Source: Marasmius tenuissimus (taxonomy: Eukaryota; Basidiomycota; Agaricomycetes; Agaricales; Marasmiaceae). From it: a stretch of DNA of 64,000 bases. The stretch spans positions 310,001-374,000 of the forward strand of contig JAQOTA010000019.1 of assembly GCA_029532415.1 (NCBI GenBank), read 5' to 3'. The first letter of the stretch is position 1. Each line of letters begins with the position of its first letter. The notes beneath the pieces are model-generated. The model saw only the letters and a program-made list of their open reading frames with translations, was not told the origin of the DNA and ran no database searches. The position numbers and the translations under genes are program-made. Below, piece after piece: positions 35,235 to 47,930 of this stretch.

Positions 35235-37400
35235 TCAAGACCATATTCGAAACCCTATTTTCACGACTAATCCAGCCACCAATAGGAGGACGAGGGATCT
35301 CGTAGTTGGGAGAGGGATCTTTTTGATTATTGTCGACCTGCGTAGACAAATGTTGTGAGGATGGATGTTGTGGAGACGAATGTTGTGAGGATCACCTTGA
35401 AAGTTCTGATCAGTAATCTTCAAAATGTCTAAGAGCATTCCTTACCGCGTATTAGCTCAGGATAACCATGATCTCGAGCATATTGTTTCCCATCCAGGGT
35501 ATAATTTCTTGAGAGTAGATATTCCAAAGTGGCTACACAGAACTCATTAGCCCACATTGAGGCGATCGCTGTGTTTGACTTCAGCCCAGGAATACTATAT
35601 TTCTCCCAATCCTTTTCGGGAATTGCATCTTTTCCATCGGGGTAAAGAGACCAATAGAACAATCGGTCAGGAAGAGGATAGCGTATACAATGCACGCCGT
35701 TGACCCTCTCAACCGGAATGGGTCGGACAAAAAGATAGACTGGAGTGGGCTGTGTTGTGGGATCATGGGGGAATGTGCCAAACAGCGCGAGGGATATCTC
35801 ATTGACAAAAACTAGGGGGACCAGATGATGGGCGAGTGACAAGCTTTGACTAGAATACGGACTCACCAATATTGCCTTCCGAGTGTGAAGAGTTGTGAAA
35901 AAACGCGGACGACTGGCTGAGATAGGCAGCAACAAGGCGGGTTGGTAGGCGTAACGAGAGGGTTACTGAAAAACGGCCGGGCCTGCGGAACTCGATATCA
36001 ACACGACAGGGGACTGTTTGAATTAGTAGAGAGCATCAAAGGGCTGTAAGGCGCTCAGACCTTCCTTGGAGTAACTTGCGGAGATATCGCGGGAGAGGTT
36101 CTTGAACAGGACTCTGGGACAAGGGAGTGAAGGAAAATGCGCAAGGATTCCTTTCTGGCGGTGTACGACAGCCCCCAGAGTGAGGAGGCCATGTGGGGCA
36201 AATTCCGACAAGTCTGACGCTCGGTAGCGCATCTCAACGAGTGACGCAATCAGACACGGAAAGCCGCCCAAATGGTGCTCTGACCAGGCAACAATCTCGT
36301 TGGCACTGAGTTGTGGACGAGTTTCTTGGCGAACTGAGAATGGTAGAAAAAGCCCCCATGGAAACTCATTCCGTGTTAAAACAGAGGTAGGTGCGATGTC
36401 GTACTGCCATGAAAGAGTTTGCAGATTGAAGTTCCAGTCGGTGGGCTTGTACGAAACCTATTGTACTATTATTAGCTACCCAACTCTAAAAATTACCCAC
36501 TGACCGGAAATTCCGCGCTCAACGTGTAGCACGAGGAGACCTGATGACCTTCTAAGCCAACTCATGAGGGGGAAGGTGAGAGATGCATACCAAGGTATAG
36601 ACAAGGTAATAAAACACAACTCGCCCTTTCCACCGGCCCATGAATTCACCTCCGTTGGCAAGCTCTACAATCTGCCAGTCAGGCCTGTGGATGCTCCATT
36701 CGTCGACAAATGTTCGTACCATCATGCGATATGAAGGCCGGCATATCAAGTCGGCCTAATCCGAATACCTGAGACTGTAAGAGTGACCTGGCCGGAAGAA
36801 TGAGTGTTTGTAACACCCCCAACTTGTGATTGTGACCCACGCGTGAGTAGGTAAACCCTCATAAATTTGTTTCCAAAGCTAAACCAAACCGTTATTGCGG
36901 GACCCTCGGAATGCGCGAGAGAACTGACCATTTTTACTGCTTCCTTGTCCTCCTTGTCCTCTGGCTGGAAGACGAACAACGTAAACTTGCGGTTGGAAAA
37001 CTCGACTAGTTCCGTACTGTACGCCTTTTTATGGATCTTCACTGTTCTGACCTCAACACGGGGTCGAAAAGGATTTGTGGACTTGAGTTGCTGCTTCATG
37101 GTCATTTCCATCACGCCCGAGTAAACTTGGCTACGCAGAATCATGTCGCCTTCCCGAATCTCCCTGAACCGGTTTTGAATTGGCTAGGTTTAAAAAAAAA
37201 CGACTTAGTCTGGCTAAAGCCTTCGTAAATGAGGTGAGAATCACCCGCACCATCGATCCATCGTTCCCCCGCCCCTGACCGTACAGCAATCTTTTATTGC
37301 TGAGGTTATTGTTGATGATGATGTTCCCGTTTGCTTGATTGAATTGTTGATTTCCTTCGATGGATATACCCGAGGGGGAACTGAACATCGTCGTCGACAT
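35235..37400 (-). CDS. Paralogue copy 2 of the unrecognised membrane-protein family
   Basis: This has the same exon order as the other copies. It starts at ATG 37400 (MSTTMFSSPSG, then GNQQFNQANGN). The next blocks hold REGDMILRSQVYSGVMEM and KSTNPFRPRVEVRTVK, a hydrophobic exon (about 36480-36750), and FAPHGLLTLGAVVHRQKG. The conserved C-terminal core (35450-35830) has TTQPTPVYLFVRPIPVE, RYPLPDRLFYWSL and GKQYARDHGYPELIRG. The final exon (35235-35400) differs from copies 1 and 3. After GDPH it encodes a short repeat of HNI-type words and then LVLLLVAGLVVKIGF, a likely C-terminal membrane segment. One possible TAG lies at the start of the hydrophobic exon (GGATTAG), avoided if that AG is the acceptor. 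This is the best-kept copy apart from copy 4. Function unknown. Confidence 0.6.
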
Positions 37401-37479
37401 GACACTGAAGGGGAGATGCCACTGGTACGGTAGTGAGAACGACAGGGGAAAAAGAAAATTTTCAGTGCCTCGTGGGATA

Positions 37480-38910
37480 TACGGTTTGATACTCCTCACT
37501 CAGCCTTCTAATCCCCGCCTGTGACTCGAGATTGCTATTCATGGCGATGTACACGAGGCTTGATGGGAAAAGAGCGCGCCAGCTACTGGAGCAACGAACT
37601 TCGAGTGAAGTGGCCTCGGTCGGGGAGGAATATTGAAGTGGTGTAAAGCATCAAAATTGAGTTCAAAAAAATGTTTGTGTATTTTACGAGAGCTATTCGA
37701 TATACCGTTGGGATTCGCTCACATCCGGTACGTGCCCTTGTGAGAACATCATACATGCTGTTGAAGTCAGACACGTACCGAGCCGCATGTGGGTCATGCT
37801 GAGCCACGGGAGCTATGAGACTCATCAGAAACAAGATTTTTTCATCAGCAAGCCATTACTTGCTCGGTAAAACCACGTAATCCAATGAGAGAAAGGTCGA
37901 TCTCTGTATCAATCACAGATCTTCGGCGGCCACACCTTGCAGCATCGAGACAAGAACGGTTAAAGCTCCATCAGGCTTCATGGGACTTGCACACCGCCAT
38001 GAACAGGATAGATTACCACATTCCACGGTACTGACGTTCAAATAATCAAGGCACCACCCAGGAGAGAAAATAGAACTTAGAGTTCTCAGAGCAAGCCTAC
38101 AAGACCAAATGTGAGGGTCACACAAGCTGTATAGCTCCAATGTGCAGCAAATTAACGTTGAAACCGTCGAACATTACGAGAACAAGAGAGGAATTTGAGG
38201 CGGTAGGAGTCTATAGGCCGGGAAGGCATTTCCTTGTGCGTGAAGACGCGAGAGAAAAACAGAGAAATCGTACATAATATTGAAGGAATGTCTCGGCCAA
38301 GTGGGAATACGACGCTGAGAGTGCTAAAAGCATAGGCTAAGCTCCTCTTGATAGGCACAGAAACACTGCTGCTATGATACACCAGGAGCATCTCAGAAAG
38401 TTGAAGGTACAACTAACGGCGGTTGGTAGATTGGAAAAGTCTCACGAGGGTCTCTTGAGCGAGTAGGTGAGATAGAAAATCAAGTGGCGATCGTATAAGG
38501 AAGGGAGGGCAACAATTGAGCCATTTCTAGTCTTGCTTACGCGCAGGACCTACATGGTGTACCTCCGTTGATCCTTGCGAGTATCCAGAGCGGCAGTCAG
38601 GGTAAAATGGTAATCGGTACCGGTTTCAAGTTTCATGGACGAAATAACGGAGCTTTCAATCAACGGCAAATCGGTGAGAAGAGGACGCAATGCAGGGTAG
38701 TGTGGAATCAATCGAGAAACCGCCAAACGAGACGCACCACACTTACAACCCGTATCCAGTCAAACCCAACTTACCACCATCCTCCAAGCCTCTCGTTAAA
38801 AGGATAAATAGAGCAAGCCAGTCGGTTGCGAGAGAACCAAGCTCGCTGATCCGACAAACTTGGTAAAGCTTCAGAGCACGGGGAAAATCACTAGGAAATT
38901 ACCGAGTGAG
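37480..38910 (-). repeat. Conserved upstream block of family copy 2
   Basis: It matches 46160-47930 almost throughout and 2620-3960 in part. Conserved minus readings are SSWRALFPSSLVYIAM, FNSMYDVLTRARTGCER, a hydrophobic LFSLLGGALII and PIDSYRLKFLSCSR. Past 38520 both copies 2 and 3 carry a shared AT-poor stretch with GGATAAATAGAGC near 38800, a possible promoter of whatever is transcribed here. Stops and frameshifts prevent a single model. Confidence 0.5.
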
Positions 38911-40460
38911 CTACAAATACTAAATAGGGTAGGAACGAGGATGATTAGATGAGCTGGGTAGGAATCACCATCCAATGGTGATGCTGCTAGCGCGTAAGTC
39001 TACCCCTATCCGCCGTCTCCACCAGATACTAATAGATTTGAGTGCTTCTGGGTATCCTGTTGTGACCATCGACGCTCATATTCACCCACCCACGTCGATC
39101 ACATCTCGCCACCTCTACTCCTACTAATATTCGCGCCCGAAGGAGGCCGATCCGAACTGAGGTTCAACGAAACTTCCAGAAAATCCACAGTCATGATTAG
39201 ACAAAGAAGACTGAGTTGGAAGGGCGGCCTGACAACCATGCACCCTCGTCAAGAAACAAAATCACGCAGGAAAGCGACCAACTTTTGAGATAGGTCTCGG
39301 GTTTGGCAAAATAACATACCGTGAGGGAGTGGGATGGAACAGGATGGTGATATGCAGGTACCACACCGATCACCCGACGGACGATTCGACGTTGACGGTA
39401 TGGCTTGCCCTGACAGAAAGTTGACGGGCTGGTTTTCAACTTTGACTTTGCCGTCAGCGGTCGGTGAATACATATCGAAAAAGATTATGGTGGTCGTCTC
39501 GTAGTACAGACGAATCGAGTCATTGCTGGGTCTGTTTGTGCTTCAGTGCTTTCTTGCTCGCTCATCATTCTTCTTGTCTACTTCTTGCGAGTATCCGAAG
39601 GGGCGATCGAAGCGATGTGAAGGATGATTTTGAACTCAGCTTCGGGTCATATATGCGCGTAACGTGTCGAAGTGCACCAAGCAGAGGCGAAGATAGACGA
39701 GAAGATGATGATTTAACCGTCAAATGCCTCTCGGCGAGGCAAAGCGAGTTACACCGTACCACTCGTCTCATATTCAATCATATCATGATCCCTTCAAGGT
39801 CCAAAGTATGTCGTCAACTGAGGGAGAATGGTCAATCGGTGGCCGTTTTATGTTCAAATAGCATGGGCACACCATCTAGTTGAATAGACATCAGGAAAAA
39901 GATGAGGTGTAATTCATCTCGTATCCGTAACCTAGTGGGAGCACCTCGTCCTTCCTGAATATCAGCGTATTTCTCACATTCACAGAATAGCAAATAAAAT
40001 ATACCTCATTCAAGAACGTTACAGGACCCGAGAGCAACACCGAACTCGTGATTATAGCTCCACCGGCTTTCCCAGATCAACAGTAATCTTGACCCCACAT
40101 CTACAGACCACCACGACTGCCAGTCTGAACAGGTATCTGCAAGGGAGTCGGGATGATGAGTGAATGTCATAATCACGAGAGAGCAAGATTCCTCGATCGC
40201 TCAAGCCCCTGGTAAGCTACTTAGCAAGGGAGTCATCTCCTGTTGAATGTTCAAATTCACGATGTAAGACCGTCTCTAGGTCCGAACCTTTGTAACATGG
40301 CGTAAGAAATTCGCAATCAGAGAGCGTTGAGCGAGACCCCAAACCAGCTCGGGTCAGCCTGAACAGAGGAGTGTGCAAAGAATTGAAGTTCAGGGCAGTT
40401 ATTGTTGGGAATTTGGCTGTTAATGGCAGGTCCCGTGCAAAGTAGAATAAGAGATTCAGC
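38911..40460. repeat. Distal part of segmental duplication, arm A
   Basis: Colinear with 47931-49880. Shared text includes CACCCACCCACGTCGATCAC, GGTCTCGGGTTTGGCAAAAT and a minus-strand frame RLAVVV-C-C-K-TV--GKPVEL kept open in both arms. A minus frame starting MVLLASASPIVLVV near 40568 may be the first exon of a further gene. No function is recognised. Confidence 0.55.
39517..40030. other. Extra 0.5 kb present only in duplication arm A
   Basis: Arm B runs straight from GAGAGGAATTGGG to ACCCAAGAGCAG, whereas arm A has about 510 bp between the equivalent words. Neither inverted repeats nor a clear target duplication were found, so insertion in arm A and deletion in arm B are both possible. 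Confidence 0.4.
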
Positions 40461-40886
40461 AAGTACGTTTACAGATATACGAAGGACAAAATCGAGCGGA
40501 AGCTCGTATTCTGGACTGTCATAAATGACGACCAATACTATGGGGGATGCCGACGCCAGCAACACCATTGTTGCATGTACTAGAGACTAGCTGGGCAAGG
40601 AGGACTGGAGCCTTGTGTTAGAACACAGGTTTGAATGAGTAGTCCATTATTGGATGAACAAGCGGAAGCAGGTAGGGTATGTGGTGACAACAAAGATGAT
40701 GTTGAGGCTAGATCCAGGGAGGCGGACCGTATCCGAATGGCTCAGCAAATGAACCGAAATACCTCTGGTAGCGAGTTTTGAACGTCCTGTATCTCGGCGT
40801 TTTTTCTTGCCTTTTCGTTCTTGGTACTGCTAAGGTGAATGTTTGAGCTGGTCTCAACATCATGAGAGTCCACCTAGAGAATAAGT

Positions 40887-41395
40887 AGTTTGCGTGACAC
40901 GGGTAGCGTGCGAAACGCATTGCGTCACACGAACTGTTCGATATTTTTCATGATTTTGCGTTGCGTGCGGCCACCACGACCTATAAAATTAATGTTCATC
41001 TTCCATTGAAAATCATGCTGACCCACCATTATATAGTGCAGAGAGATACATGATTGCTCGTACCACACCGAAATCTTTTTCTTTCCCGCTAACTTCACCA
41101 TAGATGCCCGCTCAACACAAGCTCGGCACGAACGGTACGCTGGCTGATGACGTCAAGGTCAAAGTCTCGTCAGTCTACAGCCCCTCCTGGTTGGTCTAGC
41201 GACAAATCTTTGTATGTTTGATGGCTGAGAGCTCAAAATACCTTGCTTTGAGGGCATTTGAATCAGGAGTATTGCTGCAGGATTAGAGGAACTGAGTGAG
41301 TTTCAAGATGGTCTCACGCAACGCAAAATCATGCAAAATATCGAACAGTTCGTGTGACGCAATGCTTTTCGCACGCTACCCGTGTCACGCAAACT
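40887..41395. mobile_element. Non-autonomous DNA element with 82-bp terminal inverted repeats
   Basis: The arms at 40887-40968 and 41314-41395 match at about 80 of 82 positions and begin AGTTTGCGTGACACGGGTAG. The 345-bp interior shows no long frame. No unambiguous target duplication was seen (ATAAGT on the left, GCCTAA on the right). The long, well-kept arms suggest recent activity and a strong hairpin. Confidence 0.87.
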
Positions 41396-43529
41396 GCCTA
41401 ATATTGACGACTGTTAGCGATGGTCGCAGCCATAGGAGGCAGTAAAACCCACCCAACATCGTGGCTGTCACCAGCGCATTTTGATTGTCCTTCTAACAAG
41501 GACCTCTGATTTAGGGCTATTCATCGAGCCCCGACTCGATCTCCGCCTATCCATTCCACTTCAACTCAAGACAACAGCGGCCAATTCCAAGTGAACCTCA
41601 GGGCGAGGTCTATTGAGCTACAATCAGTTCTGGATATCGAATTGTCCCGGACGGCATGTTCAACGTCGCTCTTCGCCCTGTTCTTCCTCACGAAAAGCTG
41701 GGCTCGAATTGTGTGTTGGTAGGCTTGAATTTTAATTGTGGACTCGTCGGATTTGCGCTCGAGAGTCAGCCGTACTTTTCGTCGCATCCTCTATCGATCC
41801 TGTGAGTATGGCCCCCTTGATCCGATGACGGTCGACATCATAATTGATACCCGGATGCATAGGCGCGACTAGCTATGCGATTTTCATTTCCGCGTTGGTT
41901 TCGATGAGTTTTTCATTGTGAGTACTCAACAGGTCGTTGATGACCCTGGAAACTCATGCAAGACTTTTTGGTCATGAAGACAACCGCTGGGCAAGAGGAG
42001 TCCCCAGAAAGTATTTTTCATTGGGTCGAGCAGGTGAATTGGTTTGGGCTCACGTTGGCCTATACGGAATCTGACACTGCAGACTTACCCTCCCAGTTCA
42101 TCTACAAGACTGCATCCGTGCGCTCGTGGCCCCCAAGGCAGCAAACATCACGAACACTCCCTTTAGTCGTGCAATACCCGCTTGAGCCATCCTATACATG
42201 CATATTGCGGCTAGATTTCTCTCTCGAAGACGTACCTCGGCCTCACTCCAACCCTTCATCGTATCCACATCGATATATTGTATACACCCAGAAGATTAGC
42301 AATCAATCGATCATCTTCAACCCTCTCGCCCACGTCACTTGGACGATTTTGCTCATCAGTCACTCCCGCCATCATGCCATGGTATCTGTGGTTTCGTCAA
42401 CGTTAGCCTCGATATCCTGGGTGCTTCCCCTTCTGGGAGCTATACGACACTGCCATTTGGCTCTGGCTTGATTCCTAGCGGAGATGGAGACTCCGTTGGT
42501 GGTGGTGGACTCAGATGCATTTATGAAGGGAATAAGCGCCTGTTGGGCGGGACCAGGAGGGGTGGCGATGTGAACGACTTTAGGGTTGACACTGTCTTCG
42601 TGCAGGATCTTCCGGTCTGGAAAGGAGAAGGGTCGGACTATCTCGCCCATGGAGGATCTGCGGGGGAAGTGGAAAGCTTGACTGGGGTGACAGGTAGAGA
42701 CGTACGAGGCAATATATTTTGTCGGACCTCTCTCTGGCTCTTCATCCCCACAGGTCCGAGAGATACCCGCCTCCCGCCTCCTTACACTATTAGGTCAATC
42801 CGGCTCTTTATCACGATGGTTGTGGTCATCGTCGTAAATACTCGCCCACCCACGGCAACTACCCTTTGGCGGCCCCCATCCTCGATATTACCGGCGCTCT
42901 TCCTTCCACGAGCAGCACTACGGCGGTCCACAACTCAAGCGGAGCTCTTTTGGACTCCCGATGTATATTCGTTGCTCGGTGCTGGAGTGTACAATATGTA
43001 CTTATAGACGCCCGTACGCATTTTTCGCTCTTATCCAATACTGACCGCTGATTGGTGCCCTCCTGTTCTAGCAAGCAAAAAAAAACGCTCCTAATTTGCT
43101 CGTAGACCTCATTATGGATGTGGATCGGACTAACGAAGATGTGTCTCCATGATTCCTCCTGCAATGTGCTCGGGTTTAGACCTTGTACGTTATACGTCTC
43201 CGTCACTTGTTCGAGATGATTTACTAACATATACTCGATAGTTTTATATTCAATCAAAACTACATCGACTTGAGAAGGGCTCGACACAACTTATCCACCA
43301 TAAAACGATGCTGGCTGATAGGGCTTTGACTACGCGTGTGATGTTTTCGTTGGGTACAAATCGAAGCATGACCACAAACGACTGTACATAAATGCGGTAC
43401 ATATGGTCTACATAGTACATACAGATCGCCTCTGCGGGTATTGGCTACTCGTAGCTCGCCACAGGTATTATAAATACGCCATCGGAGGTTCAGTACATAG
43501 TTGTAATCGAACCAATCCATTGTACTATA
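41396..43529. other. About 2.1 kb between duplication arms, no recognised gene
   Basis: Two overlapping plus frames (41956-42471, 171 codons; 42339-43007, 222 codons) are the longest. The second is Gly-rich and then hydrophobic. A putative GT..AG intron at 42031-42079 fits, but no family is recognised and the codons do not look convincing. The words near 42400-42520 resemble 13400-13530. Confidence 0.4.
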
Positions 43530-46048
43530 TCAAACACCATTCTTCTTCCAGAGCGCCCTCAGCTTACAAAGGATACCACGCTTTGTCTTCGTCTTTCGCT
43601 AACCTAGTGGCCTACGGGACTTGAAGCCAAGCTTCCCGAGTAACCTCGACCAGCAAGAACGAGGACTGCTGGGGTCTTCGGGCTTCGGTACGTTCACGTT
43701 CAGGCTCACTAGACACAATAATGAGCAAAATCCCAGATCAAAACGAGTAGAACAGTAGGCTCACTAGCTTGATTGTGAACCCTAACGGGCTCGGCCTCCA
43801 CCAGCTCTGCTCGAGTCAGTGGGCGAGAATGAGTATCTGTCGCTGGGTTGATGGATGAGTGGTCTGGCTAAGATACGAGACGTGAATGACTTACCTTCTT
43901 CGTTCGACGCCTCGTTCAGTCCTTCGCATATTTGAGGGTTCGGTTCAGCATTGAGCTGTTCCTTGATCAGTACCTTGCTATCTGGCTCGTCCTCTCCGAG
44001 TAACTCGACAAGCGAGGAAGACTCGGCTTGAAACCAGACATTGTGAGGATCATCTTAGAGGTCTTGTCAGTAAGTTTGGGAATATAGAACAATATTTCCT
44101 ACCGCATAGCAGCTCGGGATAACCGTAGTCTCGAGCATACTGTTTACCATCTGGGTTATAATCCCTTGAGATCAAATAATCCCAAGCCAAACTCCAGTGG
44201 GCAACATTCCATTTTTGGCCTGCTGCTATCAGTGTCACCAGTTTTGGTACACCATATTTCTCCCAATCCTCCTCGGGGATTACACTTTTGCCATCGGAGT
44301 CCAGGGACCAATAGAACACCCTGTCGGGAAGAGGATAGCGTACACAATGCATGCCATTGATATGCTCGACTGGAATGGGCGGAACAAAAAGGTAGACTGG
44401 AGTGGGCTGTGTTGTGGGGTCATGGTTGAATATGCCACGTAGCATGATGCCTATCTCGTTGATGAACTCTGGGGGACCAGATGATAAGCAAGTGACAGGC
44501 TTTGAATGGAATATGGACTCACCGATATCACCTTCCGAGTGTTCAGGACTGGGAGCAAAAGCGGACGACTGGCTGAGATAGGCAGCAACAACTTGAGCTG
44601 GAAGGTGCGACAAGAAAAGTCCCCCAAAATAGCCGGGCCTGTGGAAATCAAAATCGATACGATGGGGAACTGTTCCAATCAGTATTCCCCATCATTGGGC
44701 TAGTAGTGCACATACCCTTCTCGGAATAACGTCCATGCACGTTACGATAGATGTTTACAAGCGAGCGTTCGGGAAAAGGCAGTGAAGGGAAGTGAGCGAT
44801 GTTTCCTTTCTGACGGTGTATGACAGTCCCAAAAGTTAGAAGACCATGTGGGGCAAATGACGACAAGTCCGAGGGGTGGTGCGATACACTCGTGACTGAC
44901 GCAAGCAGGCACAGAAAGTCGTCGAAGTGTTGCTTTGACCAGGCGAGGATATCGTTGGCATTAAGTTGTGGACGAGTTTCTTGCCAAAGTGGGGGTAGTC
45001 GAAAAAGCTGCGAGCCCTGACTCTGCTCCATTAGTGGATCAGAGGCAGGTACAATGTCGTACTGCCATGAAAGAGTTTTGAGATTGAAGTTCCAGTCAGA
45101 GTGCGCGAGCGAAACCTATTGTACTATTATTAGCCACCCCATTTCTAAAATAGCACACTGACCGAAAATTCCTCGTCCAACGCCTTTACCGAGGAGAGCT
45201 AATGAAATTGTCAGCCAACCTCTGAGGTAGAAGAGGAGAGATGTATACCCAGGTATAACGAATGTAGCATGCCACAATGACATCCACACATTGCTCGAAG
45301 AATACAACACCATTTGCAAGCTCTATAATCCAGTCAGGATCATGAATGCTCCTCCGCTGACAAATGTCCGTACCATCATGCGATATGAAGGCCGGCATAT
45401 CAAGTCGACCCAATCCAAACACCTGAGTCCGTAAGGGTGACCTGGCCAAAAGAATTAAGTGTCTATAGCGCCCCCGACTCGTAATTATAACCTACCACGG
45501 GTGTGTAGACAACCCCTCATAGATCTGTTTCCAAACCTAAACCAGATGGTTATCGCAGCACCCTCAGATCGCTCGATTGAACTGACTGTTGTGACTATCT
45601 CCTTGTCTTCCTTGTTTTCTGGCTCGAAGACAAACAGTGTAAACTTGCGGCTGGAAAACTCGACCAGTTCCACACTATACGCCTTTTTATGGATCTTCAC
45701 TGTTCTGACCTCGACACGGGGTCGAAAAGGATTTGTAGACTTGACTTGTTGCTTGATGGTCATTTCCATCACGCCCGAGTAAACTTGGTTGCGCAGAATC
45801 ATGTCGCCTTGCCGAATCTCTCTGAACCGATCTTGAATTGGCTAGCTCAACACAAAAATCAGCCAAGGCCTTGTAAACAACGAGAGGATTATCCGCACCA
45901 TTAGCCTGTCGCGGCCCTGCCCTCGAATGCACAACGATCTCTCATCGCCGAGGTTATTGTTGATGATGATGTTCCCGTTTGCTTGATTGAATTGTTGATT
46001 TCCTTCGATGGATATACCCGAGGGGGAACTGAACATTGTCGTCGACAT
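43530..46048 (-). pseudogene. Paralogue copy 3 of the unrecognised membrane-protein family
   Basis: It starts at ATG 46048 (MSTTMFSSPSG, GNQQFNQANGN, then CIRGQGRDRLM at the donor). A 57-nt intron is followed by an exon reading RQGDMILRNQVYSGVMEM, KSTNPFRPRVEVRTVK and FVFEPENKEDKEIV. The VWKQIYEGL exon, the hydrophobic exon (45180-45440), the LGTVIHRQKG-type block (44720-45110) and the C-terminal core (44100-44420: PTPVYLFVPPIPVEHIN, FYWSLDSDGKSVIPEEDWEK, GKQYARDYGYPELL) follow. The hydrophobic exon lacks one base relative to copies 1 and 2. After SEPTVLL the tail shifts frame at a T-run (four T against five in copy 1) and stops at 43709; further on, TAG replaces a CAG of copy 1. Function unknown. 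Confidence 0.6.
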
Positions 46049-46159
46049 GACACTGAAGGGGAGATGGCGATGGTAGGGTAGAGAGAACCGACAGGGGAAA
46101 ACCCAAACCTATATCCAGTGCCTCGTGAGATATGTAGTTTGATGCTCCTCTACTCAGCC

Positions 46160-47930
46160 TTCTAATCTCCGCCCATGACTCGAGATTGCTGTTCATGGCG
46201 ATGTAAGTCAATATTCTAGGTATGGCAACTTCGGCCTAGCTAACCATTGCGCCTACCTGACCCTACACATTGTATGATATCATTATCCCTTTGCCCTACA
46301 TTACTCACTATACTCCTCCGTACTCCACAACCCTTTGCCTTACTGATCGTACTTACTCCTACGTACATCATGCACAGTTGGACCTACATCATGCACAGTA
46401 CATTCTACTCCATTCTACTATATTCTAGCTATCTAGTACTCTCGTATATAAGCTAGCTAGGAATACCATACTACCTCAGCAGTTTGTTCACCACTGCCTG
46501 AGGCTTTCTGCCTTCTCTCTTTCTCCTGCTCCCTGCAGTATTGCAACTATGTACACGAGGGTTGATGGGAAAAGAGTGCACCAGCCACTGGTGCAACGAG
46601 CTTCGAGTGAAGTGGCCTCGGTCGGGGATGAGTATTGAACTTGCGTAAAAGCATCAAAATCAAGTTTGTTTGTATAGTTTACAAGAGCTACGATACACTG
46701 TCAAGATTCGCTCACGTCCGGTATGTGCCCCCGTGAGACCCTCATATATTCTGTTAAAGCCAGCACGCACCGTACCGCATGTTGGCAATGTCCGAGCCAC
46801 AGGAACTATGAGAATCATCAGAAACAAGATTTTTCCATCAGTAAGCGATTACGAGCTGCGCAAAAACACGTAATCCAATGAAAGAAAGGTTGACCTCTGT
46901 GCCAATCACATATCTTCGGCGGTGACACCTTGCAGCATTGACACAAGAGCGGTTGAAGCGCCATCAGGCTTCATGGGACTTGCATATCACTGTGAATAGG
47001 ATATATTATCACATTCCACAGTACTGACGCCCAAACAATCAAGGCGCCACCGAGGAGAGAAAATAGAAGTTGGAGTTCTCAGAGCGCCTACAAGACCAAA
47101 TGTGAGGGGTACACAAGCTGTATAGCTGTAACGTACAGCAAACTAACGTTGAAACTGTCAAACGTCGCGAGAACGAGGGAGGAATTCGAAGCGGTAGGAA
47201 TCTATAGGCCGGAAAGACATTTGCTTGTGTGTATAGACGCGAGAGGAAAATGGAGGAACCGTACATAATATTGAAGGAATGTCTCGCCTGAGTGAAAAGA
47301 CAACACTGAGAGTGCTAAAAGCATAGACTAAGCTCCTATTAATAGGCACAGAAACACTGCTGCCATACTCCGCTGGGCTACACCGGGAGCATTTCAGAAG
47401 ATTGAAGGTACAACTTACAGCAGTTGGTAGACTGGAAAAGTCTCACGAGGGTCCCTTGAGTGAGTAGGTGGAGTAGAAAATCAAGTGGCGATTGTATAAG
47501 GAAGGGAGGGCAACAATTGAGCCATTTTAGTCCTGTTTACACGCAGGACCTACGTTGTGTTGCTCTGTTGATCCTTGCGAGTATCCAGAGCGGTCGTCAG
47601 GGTAAAACGGTAATCAGTACCGGTTTCTAGTTTCACGGATGGGATAACAGCGTTTTTAATCAACGGCAAATCAGTGAGAAGAGGACGCAATGCAGGGTAG
47701 TGTGGAATCAATCAGGAAACCGTCAAACAAGACGCACCATACTTACAGCCCATATCCAGCCAAACCCAACTTACCACCATCCTCTAAGCGTCCCGTTATA
47801 AGGACAAATAGAGCGAGCCAGTCGGTTGCGACAGAACCAAGCTCACCAATCCAACAAACTTGGTAAAGCTTCAGATCACGGTGAAAATCACGAAATTTAC
47901 GAGTTGGCTACAAAGAGGGTAGGAACGAGG
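46160..47930 (-). repeat. Conserved upstream block of family copy 3
   Basis: Colinear with 37480-38910, with the 343-bp insertion at 46206-46548 breaking it inside the SSLVYIAMNSNLES reading. A hydrophobic minus reading, FSLLGGALIVWASVLWNVII (near 47000-47070), is kept open here, supporting a membrane-protein exon in this block. Confidence 0.5.
46206..46548 (+). mobile_element. Solo-LTR-like 343-bp insertion with 5-bp target duplication
   Basis: ATGTA at 46201-46205 is repeated at 46549-46553, and copies 1 and 2 of the block have a single ATGTA at the same place, giving a clean empty site. The ends are AGTCAATATT and TATTGCAACT rather than TG..CA. A TATA-like GTATATAAGC lies near 46445, followed by a CT-rich stretch, as in LTRs read on the plus strand. 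Its family is not known to me. Confidence 0.82.

Noticed and set aside
42385..42520. Similarity to 13390-13530 as a shared MFS transporter exon (ILGA..SGSYT-like text)
   Set aside because: Only short words match, the frames differ and no other MFS motif follows.
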